Source of the DNA: Panorpa germanica
Taxonomy: Eukaryota; Arthropoda; Insecta; Mecoptera; Panorpidae
Direction of reading: 5' to 3'
DNA: 64,000 bases
Assembly (NCBI GenBank): GCA_963678705.1
Contig: OY783209.1
Span: forward strand, 3,038,001 to 3,102,000
The position numbers and the translations under genes were made by a program. Positions 50,201-61,764 of this stretch are shown here, one piece after another (position 1 is the first letter of the stretch; every line of letters starts with the position of its first letter). The notes beneath the pieces were generated by a model, which saw only the letters and a program-made list of their open reading frames with translations, was not told the DNA's origin and made no database searches.

Positions 50201-51801
50201 AGCAATGATATTTTCGAGGGTACATTATACTGCTCATCAGCTAGCTTAATATTTTTGGGAAAAATAACTTTGGATGTGTCAATAAAAATTTGAGGCAAAT
50301 GCGTAGTGATAGATTCAACTACATGACAATTCACTTTGTGATTAATATTTCTGTCGTAATTAGACTGTATGTTTATAATTGCTGAGTGATATAATTTTGT
50401 GGCTTTATTGCCTATGCCAATTATTTTACTAGGATGAGTGTTTGTGCGTAAACGCAATTCTTTTAAGAGTTCAGCAGTCACTAATGATGCTTGACTACCG
50501 CTATCGAGCAATGCACGAACTAGAAACTCGCGACCAAAATTGTCAACAATTTTTACCTTCATAGTAGGCAGCAATATGGTACCCCCCAAGCTATCATTGC
50601 TACAGCACATTACAACTGGAGATTCAGTTGTCTTGCCAGCCAGCGAACCAGCATCTGTTTTATCACATAACAATTTGCTATGCATGCCTTTACATTTATG
50701 ACATTTATAATTATTCTCAAGGGAGCACCTGCCACTATGGGCTTTTAAACATAGCGAACATAATTTATGTTCTTGAACAAATGAATTACGCGACTCTAAA
50801 GGAGCCATTTTAAATTTTGGACATCTAAAAATGGGATGGTCCATATTACAATATCTACATGCTAAATTGTAGCGAGTAGTGACATTGGAAACTCTCGAGT
50901 ACGAATACTCTTTATAATTTTTGTCATTTGACATACTTTTATATGGTGAGCTATCCTCAAGTGCAATCGCACGTTTTTCTAAAAATGATATAAATTCTGC
51001 CATAGTAGGCAGTTTGTCTACATTTCTTTCCATATGGAAATTGCGACTAGTTAATAAATCTAGCTTTCTACATAATATTGAGATTAGAATCATATCCCAT
51101 TTGTCTACAGGCTCATCAAGATTTTTTAACGCTTGTAATTGCTGTTTTACTTGACATAAAAAAGCCCTTATAGCCATTGCAGTACCCTTCTGCATGTTTG
51201 GAATATCAAGTAATATATTTATATGATTAGTAATTAATCGCGCCTTATTATCATACCGCGCTAACAATAAATCAAGAGCCTCTTTATATGAGCTGTTCAC
51301 AAGCGGCAAATTTATAATTATTGAGAGAGCCTCGTCAAGGAGATACTTTCTTAAATAAAAAAGTCTCTGTACATCGGACAGTGATGCATTATTGTGAACA
51401 ACTGCTTGGAAGAGCTCATAAAAGGGCCTAAACCTGGTTATATCCTTGCCATCGAAGGTTGGAATTTCCACCGCTGGAAGCTTGGATGCCACTAAGCTAG
51501 GACAAGTAGGCCTATTAACTTCTTTTAACTTGGTGATGCTGGCATTTAACTTAGCTAAAATATTAAAGTATTTTTCTTCTACATCCTCGATGTCTTCATC
51601 ATCCTGTTCATCAATTTCTAAAATACTGGATTGCGTGAGCTCGTACGTGTGATAGGTAGCCATCAACTTTTCTTTCTTCGCCTCCAGCAGCTCTACCGTA
51701 CCGGATTCGAGGGCCCTTGCGTCGCTGACATAATTGTCCATTCTTGAAATCGAACCTTTTGCAGTCGTCCGCGCCGTTTTAAGCCTCTTCAACCCCTCCA
51801 T
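47149..51801 (-). CDS. BEL/Pao gag-pol polyprotein, integrase truncated
   Basis: A 1550-residue frame. Residues 1-280 are a gag of the DUF1759 type (PTFDGKDITRFRPFYELF near 114-132). Three zinc knuckles follow at about 315-327, 348-359 and 367-379. The aspartic protease has LLDSGSQASLV at 431-441. Reverse transcriptase has the first Asp in CDIEKMF (786) and the YVDD box at 862-865. RNase H follows, with Asp 1038 (GYADAS), Glu 1084 and Asp 1115. Integrase has a His-His-Cys-Cys site (about 1361-1399) and Asp residues at 1431 (GVDFCGPF) and 1497 (YCDNA). The third catalytic residue (Glu) and the rest of the core are missing; after about residue 1530 the frame runs into out-of-frame tail sequence and stops. 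The family usually runs a few hundred residues longer. The Met at 51801 is the first in the frame. There are no internal stops or frameshifts before the deletion, which fits a young copy. Confidence 0.96.
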   Translation of the reverse strand: MEGLKRLKTARTTAKGSISRMDNYVSDARALESGTVELLEAKKEKLMATYHTYELTQSSILEIDEQDDEDIEDVEEKYFNILAKLNASITKLKEVNRPTCPSLVASKLPAVEIPTFDGKDITRFRPFYELFQAVVHNNASLSDVQRLFYLRKYLLDEALSIIINLPLVNSSYKEALDLLLARYDNKARLITNHINILLDIPNMQKGTAMAIRAFLCQVKQQLQALKNLDEPVDKWDMILISILCRKLDLLTSRNFHMERNVDKLPTMAEFISFLEKRAIALEDSSPYKSMSNDKNYKEYSYSRVSNVTTRYNLACRYCNMDHPIFRCPKFKMAPLESRNSFVQEHKLCSLCLKAHSGRCSLENNYKCHKCKGMHSKLLCDKTDAGSLAGKTTESPVVMCCSNDSLGGTILLPTMKVKIVDNFGREFLVRALLDSGSQASLVTAELLKELRLRTNTHPSKIIGIGNKATKLYHSAIINIQSNYDRNINHKVNCHVVESITTHLPQIFIDTSKVIFPKNIKLADEQYNVPSKISLLLGADVYFAILLGGCIKLNNGSVLQNTTFGYVVAGKLHNQFNYNVINEPKMFQNQNNYSSNIIVSNFAISDHTTLENVMGQFWMTEKVPEKTDKFTEEYLKAEHIFKNSVLLENNTFTVDLPLVSPVNELELGDSFSVALQRFCVLENRFKRNPSLLKVYKKFIDQYIEMGHAREIDINSYDVYNTPNYFLAHHAVTNDDSKTTKLRVVFDGSMRSKNKISLNDVMLNGPVVQGELFDILLLFRTYVYTIVCDIEKMFRCILTNDTYNVLQNILWRDDPGKPISCLQLKTVTYGLKSSTFLATRCLIELAHRYKHKYPLAARAMCHNTYVDDVIVGCDDVEELSELKSQLIGLLQLGNFKLHKWSSNHPPVLDDISSDKKYINELDLNKSAIIKTLGLKYNVILDTFTFTCPNTNSNNLNTKRKVLSFIGTLFDPLGLIGPIIVVAKLIMQELWFLKIDWDAPLPDKQLQMWEKFLNGLKIADSISIDRLIKEENFVTAELIGYADASMKAYGCCLYLRTITANDNVKTKLICAKSRVAPLGKVLTIPQLELNSAVLLAQLAVRVSNLLKTRLEHRLFLYCDSKIVLAWIQADKLKTNIYVNNRVKKITELTDKFSWYYVKSADNPADIISRGIEPQHLKNQNLWWNGPQYLSNSHFKHDHYFDLNTVLLSDDEDKNCNVCNIEVEQAPLMLDLFKKFSNINKLQRVLAYVYRFFNNCKKAVHSSICSYLTISKNNICGHLSPQELHNSLLIIIRSVQRQIFFKEIKCLLGGIIIKTGIGNLHPFIDSTGLIRVGGRLQNAGIAKDKMHPVILPKDNNITSIIIKNEHLRLLHAGARLVLSSLSQKFWIINGIREVKKVLYKCVICSRLKAESAKQLMGSLPADRVTATRPFQHVGVDFCGPFNIKIARIRKPLITKGYISLFVCFSTKAIHMEVVSDLRTETFLACLNRFISRRGMPTKIYCDNAKTFKGAANELKELYNLQTNKSHRNNVISYCKESKLTPIKLANGQNHKGLFW

Positions 51802-52455
51802 CTTGCTTAGATGATAAACTCGTACTTGTATGTTAGATGAAACGTGGATGAGAAAACTAATCCAGCTTAATCCAGGAATTTAGCAATTTTTTAATAAATC
51901 GGTACTTGTAGATAATGATAATAGAATTGTACCTTGATGAGTAAAAAAGTATTTTACTCTCTTCTAGGTTCCTTGCACCCCTTTCCGTATAATAAATTTC
52001 TTGAACAATTTTTCTTGAAATGTGAACATGTAGTATCCAAAATATATGTGAATCCGCTTAAATCAAGCGTTACATTACCCAATCAATGTCAATTGATGAC
52101 TTGCCAGGCCGCCATAGGGTAAATGTAAAGAAATAGCTTGCACATGTGCCGATTACTACACAGATGTAACCTCAAAACACCACGAATTCACACGCGGTTA
52201 ATAATGGTTTGTAAGCCCAAATTTGTTTTAATTCTCGAAGTGTAGATTCGCATTTACGAATTAAAACCTTCTTGAAATGTAATTGTAAAATCCAAATCCT
52301 CCGTGAATCCGCCAAAATAGAGCGTCCCAATTACCCATTCAATGGCAATCACCAAGGGGCAAATGTAAAAAAACGCCAAAAACACAATGTAAAACACACG
52401 CGGATAATAAACTCGAAGGATCGGCTTTGTAAGGCATCGAAGGACCAGCTTCGCA
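51802..52455 (-). other. BEL untranslated leader with degenerate internal duplication
   Basis: The stretch between the 5' LTR and the start codon. About 52005-52230 and 52262-52420 are related in the same order: CTTGAAATGT, GTGAATCCGC, AGCGT, TTACCCA.TCAATG, GGTAAATGTAAA or GGCAAATGTAAA, and ACACGCGG.TAATAA. The short plus-strand frames here are not believed to be genes. Confidence 0.7.
52437..52447 (-). promoter_or_regulatory. Candidate primer-binding site
   Basis: On the minus strand TGGTCCTTCGA begins 8 nt inside the 5' LTR. A TGG start just past the LTR is what complementarity to a tRNA CCA end requires. I have not matched it to a specific tRNA. Confidence 0.4.
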
Positions 52456-52765
52456 TGTACGAAATAAAACCATGCGAGTATTTGTAGATTGAATAATTAT
52501 TCAATTGTTTAATGATAAAATTATTTTACACTTTTTTAATATAAATTTAACCACAAATTCTAATGATATAAAATGGTTGCGAAACATGCTACGACAGTGC
52601 AAAAGCCAAAACACGAGTGACTCGATTGCCATACGGCTGTAGCGTGCACAGCAGTCGTCGTTGTGTTGCCCTGAGTAAGATTTCTACCAGAGACAACAAT
52701 ACAATATTAAACTAGAATGTCAACAGAGACACATTTTATGTTCTGTGCTAATTTTGTACTGAACA
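52456..52765 (-). repeat. BEL 5' LTR
   Basis: 310 bp, identical by eye to the 3' LTR. It would carry the promoter for the minus-strand transcript; a TTTTATATCATTA motif on the minus strand could be TATA-like, but this is not secure. The palindrome of the 3' LTR recurs at 52488-52505. Confidence 0.97.
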
Positions 52766-52770
52766 ATTAC

Positions 52771-53415
<645 letters not shown>

Positions 53416-54214
53416 ATATTAATGTAATTCTATCCCTAAAAATGGGTAAATGTATTCGCATTTCATAATATTATTGGAAATTTATGATTTTATTTAAAAT
53501 TTAATTTCAAAGCCAATAAACTTTCTTAAGAATATATATCACATTATTGGATTCCTGAATTTATTTTAAAATTTTATTCCCACAGGAAGCTGTCTTCAGT
53601 GAAAAGAACTGAAGAAAAAAACTGATCCGAGTTTCTTAGCGAAAAAGCGATTTTAATTAAAGAAGTTCAACTTGAACAAAACAGAATTAAGTTTCAAAAG
53701 AAAGGAATTTCACTTGTTATGAAATTGTTTATTAATAAATACAGCGAAATAATGTTATTCTTTGTATTAAATAAACACCAACAGAAATGGAAAGCCTTCG
53801 GTGGAAAATCAAAACATACGGCTAAAGCACTGAAGGACAAATACTTATAGCCCAATCATTTATGGCAAAAAAAAGGAATCTCCAAATGTAATAAGAAAAA
53901 AACTTGTCGCGACATTTAATAAGTTCTCTCACAAGAATCTACTATACGCAAGTCGTGTTTTTAAAGGGCAAAGGTTATAAAAATCGTTTTGTAATATTTG
54001 TTGATAAAATAGAGAAGGATTTTATAAAAAATTAAAAGAAATACACTTGAGTATGCTTGGGTCTGGTTTCGATGTTCGAAGATGAAATCATTTTATGCAC
54101 AAAAAAACTATAAAAGCAACAAGAATATATTTTTCTACATAACCTACAAAACAACACAATTACAATATGTTAAATATTACACAAAGCAGAATGACCCAGT
54201 TAAAAAATCACTGT
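53416..54214. other. AT-rich stretch without recognised gene
   Basis: No recognisable frame or repeat. Confidence 0.4.
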
Positions 54215-54460
54215 AAATTATTTTCTTTATAAATAAAAATTAAATGTTGTTCGTTGGTAAGTGCATCATTTGACGTGCAAGGGCTGAACCTATTTGGCTA
54301 ATTTTTTTTTAAATGTACGTAATAATCTAAATAAGGTTTGTAGAGACTAAAATTTGCCCGAAAAATTTGTTCTATAGGATTTTTGCTACTACGTGCGCAA
54401 ATGTCGGTCGGCAGCTAATTATCAAATTGTGACTCAAGCAAATAGTGACAAAAAATTGAT
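54215..54460 (+). repeat. Helitron-like relic, second family, copy 2
   Basis: Partner of 33220-33470. Starts TTTATAAATAAAAATTAAAT, then GTTGTTCGTTGG. It keeps GTGCGCAAATGTCGG and AAATAGTGACA near the end. Confidence 0.5.
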
Positions 54461-55321
54461 TTAATTGTTTTGTTTTAGTTGAGTTGTAAAGAAAGAGTTA
54501 ATTTCAGTGACCAAAGGCTTGACGGACAATTGCTCCTAAATGACTACAAAAGCAAACCCGCAAACACAGCAATAACAAATTATCAGCAAGAAATGAAATT
54601 TATACATTTGTTTCTTTCAATTCTATTAAAGCGATTTACAAAAAAATCAATAAACAATAAATCTATATCAATGAAAAAGTAAAAAGACTTTAATGCGTTA
54701 AAAACTTCATAAATTTATAAGAACAAATAACAATTAAAGAAAAATAATCACGCAGTTTACAAAAAAATTAACAAACATATAAACAATGAATACATTAACA
54801 TTGAAAATTTTATTGAAAAATCTTCAGTGGTTCAATGTAGTTTTTTATAATAAATAAAAGTGACCCTATCAAAAAGGTTTGTGCACCTCTGCGGACAGTA
54901 GCAGTATTCAACAGTAAAGAACTTTTCTTTGTGATTTCATTTTATTAGATTTCTTCTAGTGTGAAATGAACACTACGCACTGAATAAATCTTCCTGCCAG
55001 CAGATGTGTTGTATCGCATTCAACTATTTCAGTTAACAGACAGGAGAACAGGAAGGTTACAATCGAAAACAGCCAGTCAAGGACAGGCACCAGCCAGTAA
55101 GTACTAACACGAAACATTGAAACTGACAGTTGATTTATTTTGTGTCTAAAATTTATCGAAACTATACTTTTAAAATTGATAAAATTGTCCCGTCATTTAA
55201 ATGTAACACACTAAACAGAAAACATAAGCTAATGTTCTATATAACGTAAAACTTTTGTACATAATGTTACGTTTTGTTACATTAAATAAATTCAAACATT
55301 AAAAGTATTTTTATTCATATA
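54461..55321. other. AT-rich stretch without recognised gene
   Basis: Contains a fragment of the AAAACGTAAA/ATGTTACG dispersed repeat near 55210-55310. No gene is seen. Confidence 0.4.
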
Positions 55322-55659
55322 CTAGCTGTCCCGGCCACGCGTTGCTGTGACTAACGTTTTTGTCATATTACATTACATAGCGCCATCTATTGAATATTTA
55401 CTCAATCTAGTCAACAGAATATTTACTCAATCTAGTCAACAGATGTCGCCATCATCGTCGCCAGATGTCATCGTTTGGAGCTAACAGATAATTAATAGAC
55501 AAATAATTTCCAATAAGATAATCCTAAGCTAATCTATCTATCCTATCTTTCAAGTTGGATCAAACTGCACACGGTGTACAAATTTGATTAAAATCGGTTA
55601 AGTAGTTTAGGAGTCCATCGCGGACGAACAACGTGACACGTAATTTATATATATTAAGA
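55322..55659 (-). mobile_element. Non-autonomous Helitron-like element, copy 2
   Basis: On the minus strand it begins TCTTAATATATATAAATTAC and ends GCGTGGCCGGGACAGCTAG, the same ends as 27392-27720, again between A and T. Differences from copy 1 include a changed middle (near 55470) and an extra TGTAATGTAATATGAC segment near the 3' end. The GACTAGATTGAGTAAATATT unit is present twice here too. Confidence 0.82.
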
Positions 55660-57614
55660 TTAGTTAACAGTATATAGTCTTGCCTTAAAAACTTTTGAAA
55701 GCTTGATTTTTGTTTTGCATTCTATTAACCTAAAGGAAATTATGCAAAAGGTTATTTTTTATGTTAAATAAACTTTACATATCGATCGTTCAGTTCATTT
55801 GTGAAATATCTCCGAGCATTGAGTTTTTTGAGCAAGTATTTCAGTGATATTCAAAAAGTTTATCTGCATTATATTTTGTTTGTTTGCATTTATAAGTTAT
55901 CTGAGTATTCAATCAGATAGAGGATGCAACTGTACACTCAACTAAAATATCGATTTTTCGAACTTTGTTTAAATAATTGGGAAATAAATAATTTTCAAAA
56001 TTTTAGTCAACAATTTTGGAACAAAAGGAATAGTACAGTCTAAATTATTAGTACGTTGTTCAAAATTCTTTGCAGACAAACTTTTAATCGGTATTTTAAT
56101 TAAAGAAGTATTATAAATTCGTACCATTTTACATACTTCGCAGTTTTTTATTACTAATATGGAATCATTAAAAGTACCATTTACCAGAAACTTAAACACC
56201 CCGGCGGCGATGTCGCCAAGTTCATAAAGAAGCATTATGTTGAAAATCCCCTCTTCATAACATTACATTCATTTTTTGAAAAGTTAAAAAATATAAGTAA
56301 TGTTTCAGATTGGATATTTCTAAAAAGTTAAGAAGACTTTTTAGCCCATTCGCTTCTTTAATTTTTAAAAAATAAAACGAAAACGTTCGTCATAATAAAA
56401 ACGTTACACATTTTTCACAATGAAAGTAACTAAACTTATCAAGCAGCGATGTAGTTCATATACATGAGGCAACGTCATAAACAAAACTACCAACATAGTA
56501 AAAAGTAGTTACTAATAAGACACAGCATCGAAAATTGACCGATGTCAAATAAATAAATAAAAAAAGCAATAATGACTGTGCGATGAGTACTTGGCGCATT
56601 AAAGAATAATATACTTTACTGTTAGTACGCTGTTACATTGTTCACATATTGGTTGAGAATGTTGATCATTGATTATTGACTTCTTGAGTAGTGTAAAACG
56701 TATCTCAAGTTTTTATTATTCTATAGTAGTTGACTGTGAATTTAATAATAATGTACGAGTAATTTGGTGACATTAAGAAGTTTTGGAGCGAATTTATAAG
56801 CGTGTATAGGGAATTAAGATAACAGAGGATGTTGGAATGAAAGAGTGCAGTAACGAGCATATAAAATAAGAGAAATATGATGCACTTGTGGAAAACCTTA
56901 AGGAAATTAATTCTTCCACTGATGAAAAATATACTAAGCTAACAGAATCCCCAGTTTTCATGATATATTATTTTGAATATATGATGTAGCAAAAAAGCTG
57001 GGTAATTAAAAGACCAATAAAACTTGAGACATAAACATATATTATATAACTTACACAACTTCGAAGTGATGCATTTCAAAAAGATTAACGATATTCTCGA
57101 ACATACCTGAAACAACAGAAAATTTATTAGTAATTATACAAAAAAGATTAAAGTTTTAACATATTTTATTATTCATAAAAAGTTTTGTATAAATGCATAG
57201 ACGGATATCTACCCTAGTTTTCCCTCTTGAACCTTTTAAAGTATGTTTATATTTAGAAGAACAAAAAATCAAAGAAGAAATTGGGATCGCATGGTTTTTC
57301 TAGCCGTACTATCTATCACACTTATTTACATTTTAAAGCCACTTTAAAGTAAAGCATGACTGACATTTAATTTGAATTTCTTTTCAGAATAAATATAACC
57401 ATTTCATCATTTTATTGACGTGGAAACCCTTTCACATACATAAGCCGTAAATGTATGTATGTGCACGCTCTCCGCGATTTCCGCGTTTTATTTATGCGAA
57501 ATCACAGGAATGCTGAGTAGGGCGAATAGTCTACTAAATATGGCAGGGCCGCATTAGAAGGGGGTGGAGTCTATAGTCAACAAAAATAAATAACAATGAC
57601 CTCAAGACTAAGAA
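55660..57614. other. AT-rich stretch without recognised gene
   Basis: A minus-strand 88-codon frame at 55969-56235 contains VIKNCEVCKMVRIYN, a possible single CxxC, but nothing else supports a gene. Confidence 0.4.
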
Positions 57615-57790
57615 TGAGTCATATACTATAGCTCCGAAACATCTAGCAAGAAACAAAATCATTCCAAACCCTAAATGCGAATGTGGTGAAGAGGATGCAG
57701 ATCCTAACCACATTCTGTGGCAATTTAAAAATACAGCAATGGAAAAAATGGACTCTAAAGGGCGGTGCTACAGATTTCGCAGACGCTTAG
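57615..57790 (+). pseudogene. LINE C-terminal zinc-motif fragment
   Basis: The frame reads PKHLARNKIIPNPKCECGEE, then DADPNHILWQF. This is the 'HLARI.I...C.CGEE.AD.NHI.W.C' C-terminal signature of R1-like insect LINEs, with the final Cys replaced by Gln-Phe. It is short and isolated, with no catalytic part. Confidence 0.7.
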
Positions 57791-58620
57791 TGTTAACACC
57801 GCCTTTTTGATTGAGAAACCGAAATTTATAACAGCAGTAGCCATGAATAGATCATTCTTGTTGACACAAGTAACTATTACTAAAAGAAAATATAGTATCT
57901 CCTTAGTTCGGCTCTGCATTCATGAACACCAGCGAATATAGAATCGAGTCGGACAAGCTGAGCAAGAGTTGTGCTTTTACCGGATCCATTGAATGAAATC
58001 TGACATTTTGTGTGTTAGTGCGCTACAGCATTGTCTGAATTGCATTTTAAAAAGATAACAGCTTCAACATGTGTCAAGCTTTTGTTCGTTTATTTGTGTG
58101 TTGCCGCAGCGGCAGAAGCAGTGGTAACACTACCAGTAGTGGTATTGCCATAGTAGTAACATGTTCATATTCAACCACCGAGAAGCTATAAAGCATGAAC
58201 TGATTATAAAATATTACGGACAAAAAAATAAAGCTCATGAAAATGTAACACATAAAAGTTAAAATTAAACCCTATCAGCTTGTGCTTAGGGAAGGAGAAG
58301 AGAAGAGAAACAGGGATATTTCACTGGAAAAATTATTTTATTAACAATGTGTTAGGATGAATTCATTAAAATATGTCAAGGGTTGTTTTGGGGCATCTTT
58401 TTGCGGGTGTTTTTTCATGTCAAGTGTTTGTTTACGTGTTGTCAAAAAGAATGTGGGTCCTCAAAGTGTCATTTAATTACAAATCGTAAAAAATATTAAT
58501 TACATATCTAAATTCAAGGATTTTTTAGGAATTCAACCTTCTCGGGTCCTTTAAAAAGCTCCGATTCGTGGATAATCAACAAATTTGCATGATATTTATT
58601 ATTTATATTAATTCAGAATG

Positions 58621-58695
58621 AGAAACGAAGAGAAAGGTAGAAGGAGAGAGAACGGTATGTATAACGTGCAAGCGAGAAAGTATCTAAAACCAAGT
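58621..58695 (+). pseudogene. Very short LINE family A relic
   Basis: AACGTGCAAGCGAGAAAG almost repeats the zinc-motif region of the relic at 8635-8905 (AACGTGTAAGCGAGAAAA). Only this segment survives. Confidence 0.45.
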
Positions 58696-59308
58696 TTATC
58701 TAAAGACAACATATCAAATACGGAATTAGTGAAATTTATTAGTGGTTTATTTAACATTTAGCATGTATTAAAATTAATTAAATTTAAAATATGAAGAGAA
58801 TTCGATTAAAACAATAACGGAATATCATCGATAGTTGTGCGGAATGTTCACGACAACAAAGGATCAGAACCACGTGATGATGATGCACCCGCACAGCATC
58901 CGCATGTTCGTTCATTCGATGGTTGTAGGATGCGATATGTTGCAATTTACATGAATGCACACAAGTGTCAAATGCCAATAGAGCAAATACGAATAAAGTA
59001 CGAGTATAACAGTGGCATGTGTTCAATTCGAGAACTAGTGTCAATACATTTGCTCTTTGATTATTACTCGAAATAGTTATATGGAACTGTGAAACCATGA
59101 AGGTAGCTGTGCGGTAGCTGTAGTGTGTTTTGTGCTTATGGGATTGAAACATCCCTTAACATCAAGAGAAAAGTTTGAAAATGGGGAAATAATTCGATAG
59201 TAAACAATATTATATGAAAAGTAACTGGAAAGAAATGGGATGGTGAGGATACCGATAGAAATCTTTAATAGGTGCTTATAAAACTAATAACTATTGCCCG
59301 GGTACAAA

Positions 59309-59462
59309 ATGAATCTTGAAATTAGCTTGTAGCAAGGTAGAAAGTGTAAAGCTTGAACTGCAAGACAATTTCTATATAAAAAGAAGAGTCTGAACCTTAG
59401 AATTAACTTGTGACAATGTAGCAAGAGCGAAATTTGTATTCCAAGATAATTTTCTATTTGAG
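59309..59462 (+). repeat. Tandem duplication of about 80 bp
   Basis: Two degenerate units begin TGAATCTTGAAATTAGCTTG (about 59309) and TGAACCTTAGAATTAACTTG (about 59391); both continue GCAA.GTAG...AAG and (T/C)CAAGA.AATTT. Related sequence is at 44010-44060 downstream of a LINE fragment, so this may be LINE 3' UTR. Confidence 0.6.
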
Positions 59463-59949
59463 TAATATTTGCAAGTTACCATAATTAATAAGAAAGCAAT
59501 TGAAAATTTATCAATTTAAATAAATAAATATATTTAAGTTTTTCTAAAATTGTTTGTGTAACAATTTTCTCAATATTTAATTAACAAATAAAACTAATCA
59601 AAGTAATTACCTCATAAAATATATTTGTGATTGAAAATAAACATTAAATAATTTATTAGTTGAAAAGTAATTTTGTATACAGAAATGGAAACAGGTGGTG
59701 GTGGGGGCAGGAAAATAACACAACTGATGTTTCAAAGTTTTCTACGGTATTCATTTATAAAACGATATTAATTAAAACTTTTTATAAGCGCACACTATTC
59801 GTTTTCGTACTCGTACTCGTAGTTTTATATTACGTTTATAACAAAAGTTTATTAATAAAATGTTAAATTATGGCAATGGTTTTTGCAAACTTCAAAATAA
59901 TGATATATATTCATGGAGAGCAGTGATGGAAAAACTATGAAGGTATTCT

Positions 59950-60645
59950 TACAAAGAATTTCTTTTTAGGGGAAGGGTAAGGTCAAAAAGAAGCATATTT
60001 TCGATAATGCTTTTTGACGACACAGGTAATATATAATTATTTCTATAACTACTATATGATAAAATGACATTTGAAGAATACTTTGTGAAAGTTTCATAAA
60101 TAAATGTTAAGAAATGAGGCATTGACAGCGAATCTTCACTGACGTCACAAAAAAAAAAAAGTAACATTGCGATGTCACTCATAACTCATCACTGGATTTT
60201 CTAAAATCGAAAAACCACATTAATTACATTAGTTGATAAGTTCCTGCAGGTAATGCTGTCGAGTTTTTCTTTTTTAATGATTTTTCAATTTTTTACAGCA
60301 CTTAAAAGTCAAATAACCAATTTTTCCAGAAAAAAATCGGAAACTTTGTTATTTTTAAATACGTTAAAATTAAAAAATTTAAAAAAAAACTTACTTTGGC
60401 ATTTATGTAAAGAAAGAGTGCAACATTTCAAAGGAATCGGTTCAGCAGATTTTGAGCTAGAGAGGACACCGACTCTGAAAAAGCTATGTGTGAGAAACCA
60501 CATTTAAAAGCTTCAAAGTAACACGAAAGCTGACCAGAGACTGGTGAAGACCTAAAACTCTATATCTCCGACAGTTTTACTTCAATCGACTTTAAAATTT
60601 TTGCACAATAAACTTAATATGTTGTACAATAATATAAATAAATAA
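59950..60645 (+). repeat. Unclassified dispersed repeat, family E longest copy
   Basis: The most extended copy: its first part matches the inverted copy at 45352-45600 and its second part matches 18555-19015. The two short frames over it (59949-60182 minus, 60253-60507 plus) are not supported as genes, because differences between copies fall equally on all codon positions. Confidence 0.75.
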
Positions 60646-61194
60646 AAAAAAATGTATTAACACAAGATGATTTAAACATGTAACTTGAACTATATCAATT
60701 TTAGAGAAAGCTCTTCCCATGAAAGTCCTTCGCCAGCTCTGTCTTGCAACGAATATATGTCTTTGTTTGTTTAGACAACACTAAGATGTTTTCATAGCCA
60801 ACTATTTTGAAATTTATCTTTGTTTTAGATATTTTATATCCTTCTTCAATGCAAGTGTATGAATATAGTCATACTCTTTCGTCGAATGCAACTGCAACTG
60901 CAAGCAGTTTAAGCAGTTTATGGCAGTCTGATGGACCATGATAAAGTGCACTTAATAAGTTTAAATATTTTAAGTGTAGTTAAGTAAAATGTTTATTTTA
61001 TGGTACATTTTTATTAGGTATTTATTTTATTTATGATGGATATCAAAATGTTAAGACTGTTACTAATTAAATATTACTTAAATGCGGATATAAACTTTAT
61101 ATTTTTCATAAAGTACTTAAGGAGTAAGGTTTCTTTATCACTGGAAGAGACTACGTGCGACAGCATACAAATTCATAACATTTTTAAATAATAC

Positions 61195-61290
61195 TAATCT
61201 TCAAACGATATGTATTAAAATTTCATGACATTGTGACTATTGTTTTACGAGTTACAGTGGTTTTAGTGAAGCTACTTTTGTAATTTACAA
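61195..61290 (+). repeat. Dispersed repeat family M, copy 3
   Basis: CAAACGATATGTATTAAAAT, TTCATGACATT and AGCTACTTTTGTAATTT match 21060-21175. Confidence 0.6.
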
Positions 61291-61727
61291 CACAATAGAA
61301 AAATCTGAATTTCGTGTGTTGATACAGCACTGCTTTTTAATTAGAAAAACACCGTTCAAACAAAGCAATAGAGCTTGACAAGTGTTATTCGAATATAGAA
61401 ATATAAAATAAACTTAACGTCAACGAAACAGAATTTAACCTAAAAATATCTCCGTATATGTGAAAGTCAAGTTTTTATACATGGTAATCTTATATTCAGG
61501 AAATGATTTACATTTCTAGCTCGACTGTACAGTTCCACAGAACTCTACCACCCCCCGATAAGGGATAATGAAATATTTATTCAAATTATTGTTTTTATTG
61601 TTTCTTTATTTTTTTTATTTCACTGTGCACACACAGAGAATTGTTTGAATTGTTTTAAACTGAAAAAAATAAACACAAAAAGTGTTTGCTTCATGTATAT
61701 TGAGATTTTTTTTAATTGGCGGCGCTA

Positions 61728-61764
61728 CAGACCGACAGACCAACAGACCGACAGACCGACAGAG
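61728..61764. repeat. 8-bp tandem repeat CAGACCGA
   Basis: Four units of CAGACC(G/A)A followed by a divergent fifth (CAGAGTGA), adjoining a GGCGGCGC motif. Confidence 0.9.

Larger units (their letters stand above)
46517..52765 (-). mobile_element. BEL/Pao LTR retrotransposon, 6249 bp, internally deleted
   Basis: A complete-ended element on the minus strand: two 310-bp LTRs at the ends, a 5-bp target duplication ATTAC (46512-46516 and 52766-52770), a leader of about 650 bp and one long gag-pol frame. The LTRs are identical by eye, which means insertion was recent relative to mutation. It lies inside the 3' UTR of an older Jockey fragment. The pol region has lost part of integrase and the start of the C-terminal region, so this copy is not autonomous. 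The domain order PR-RT-RNase H-IN and the three CCHC-type knuckles identify the BEL/Pao group. Confidence 0.97.

Noticed and set aside
47729..51652. Plus-strand frames inside the BEL element
   Set aside because: Antisense shadows of the gag-pol frame with no independent motifs.
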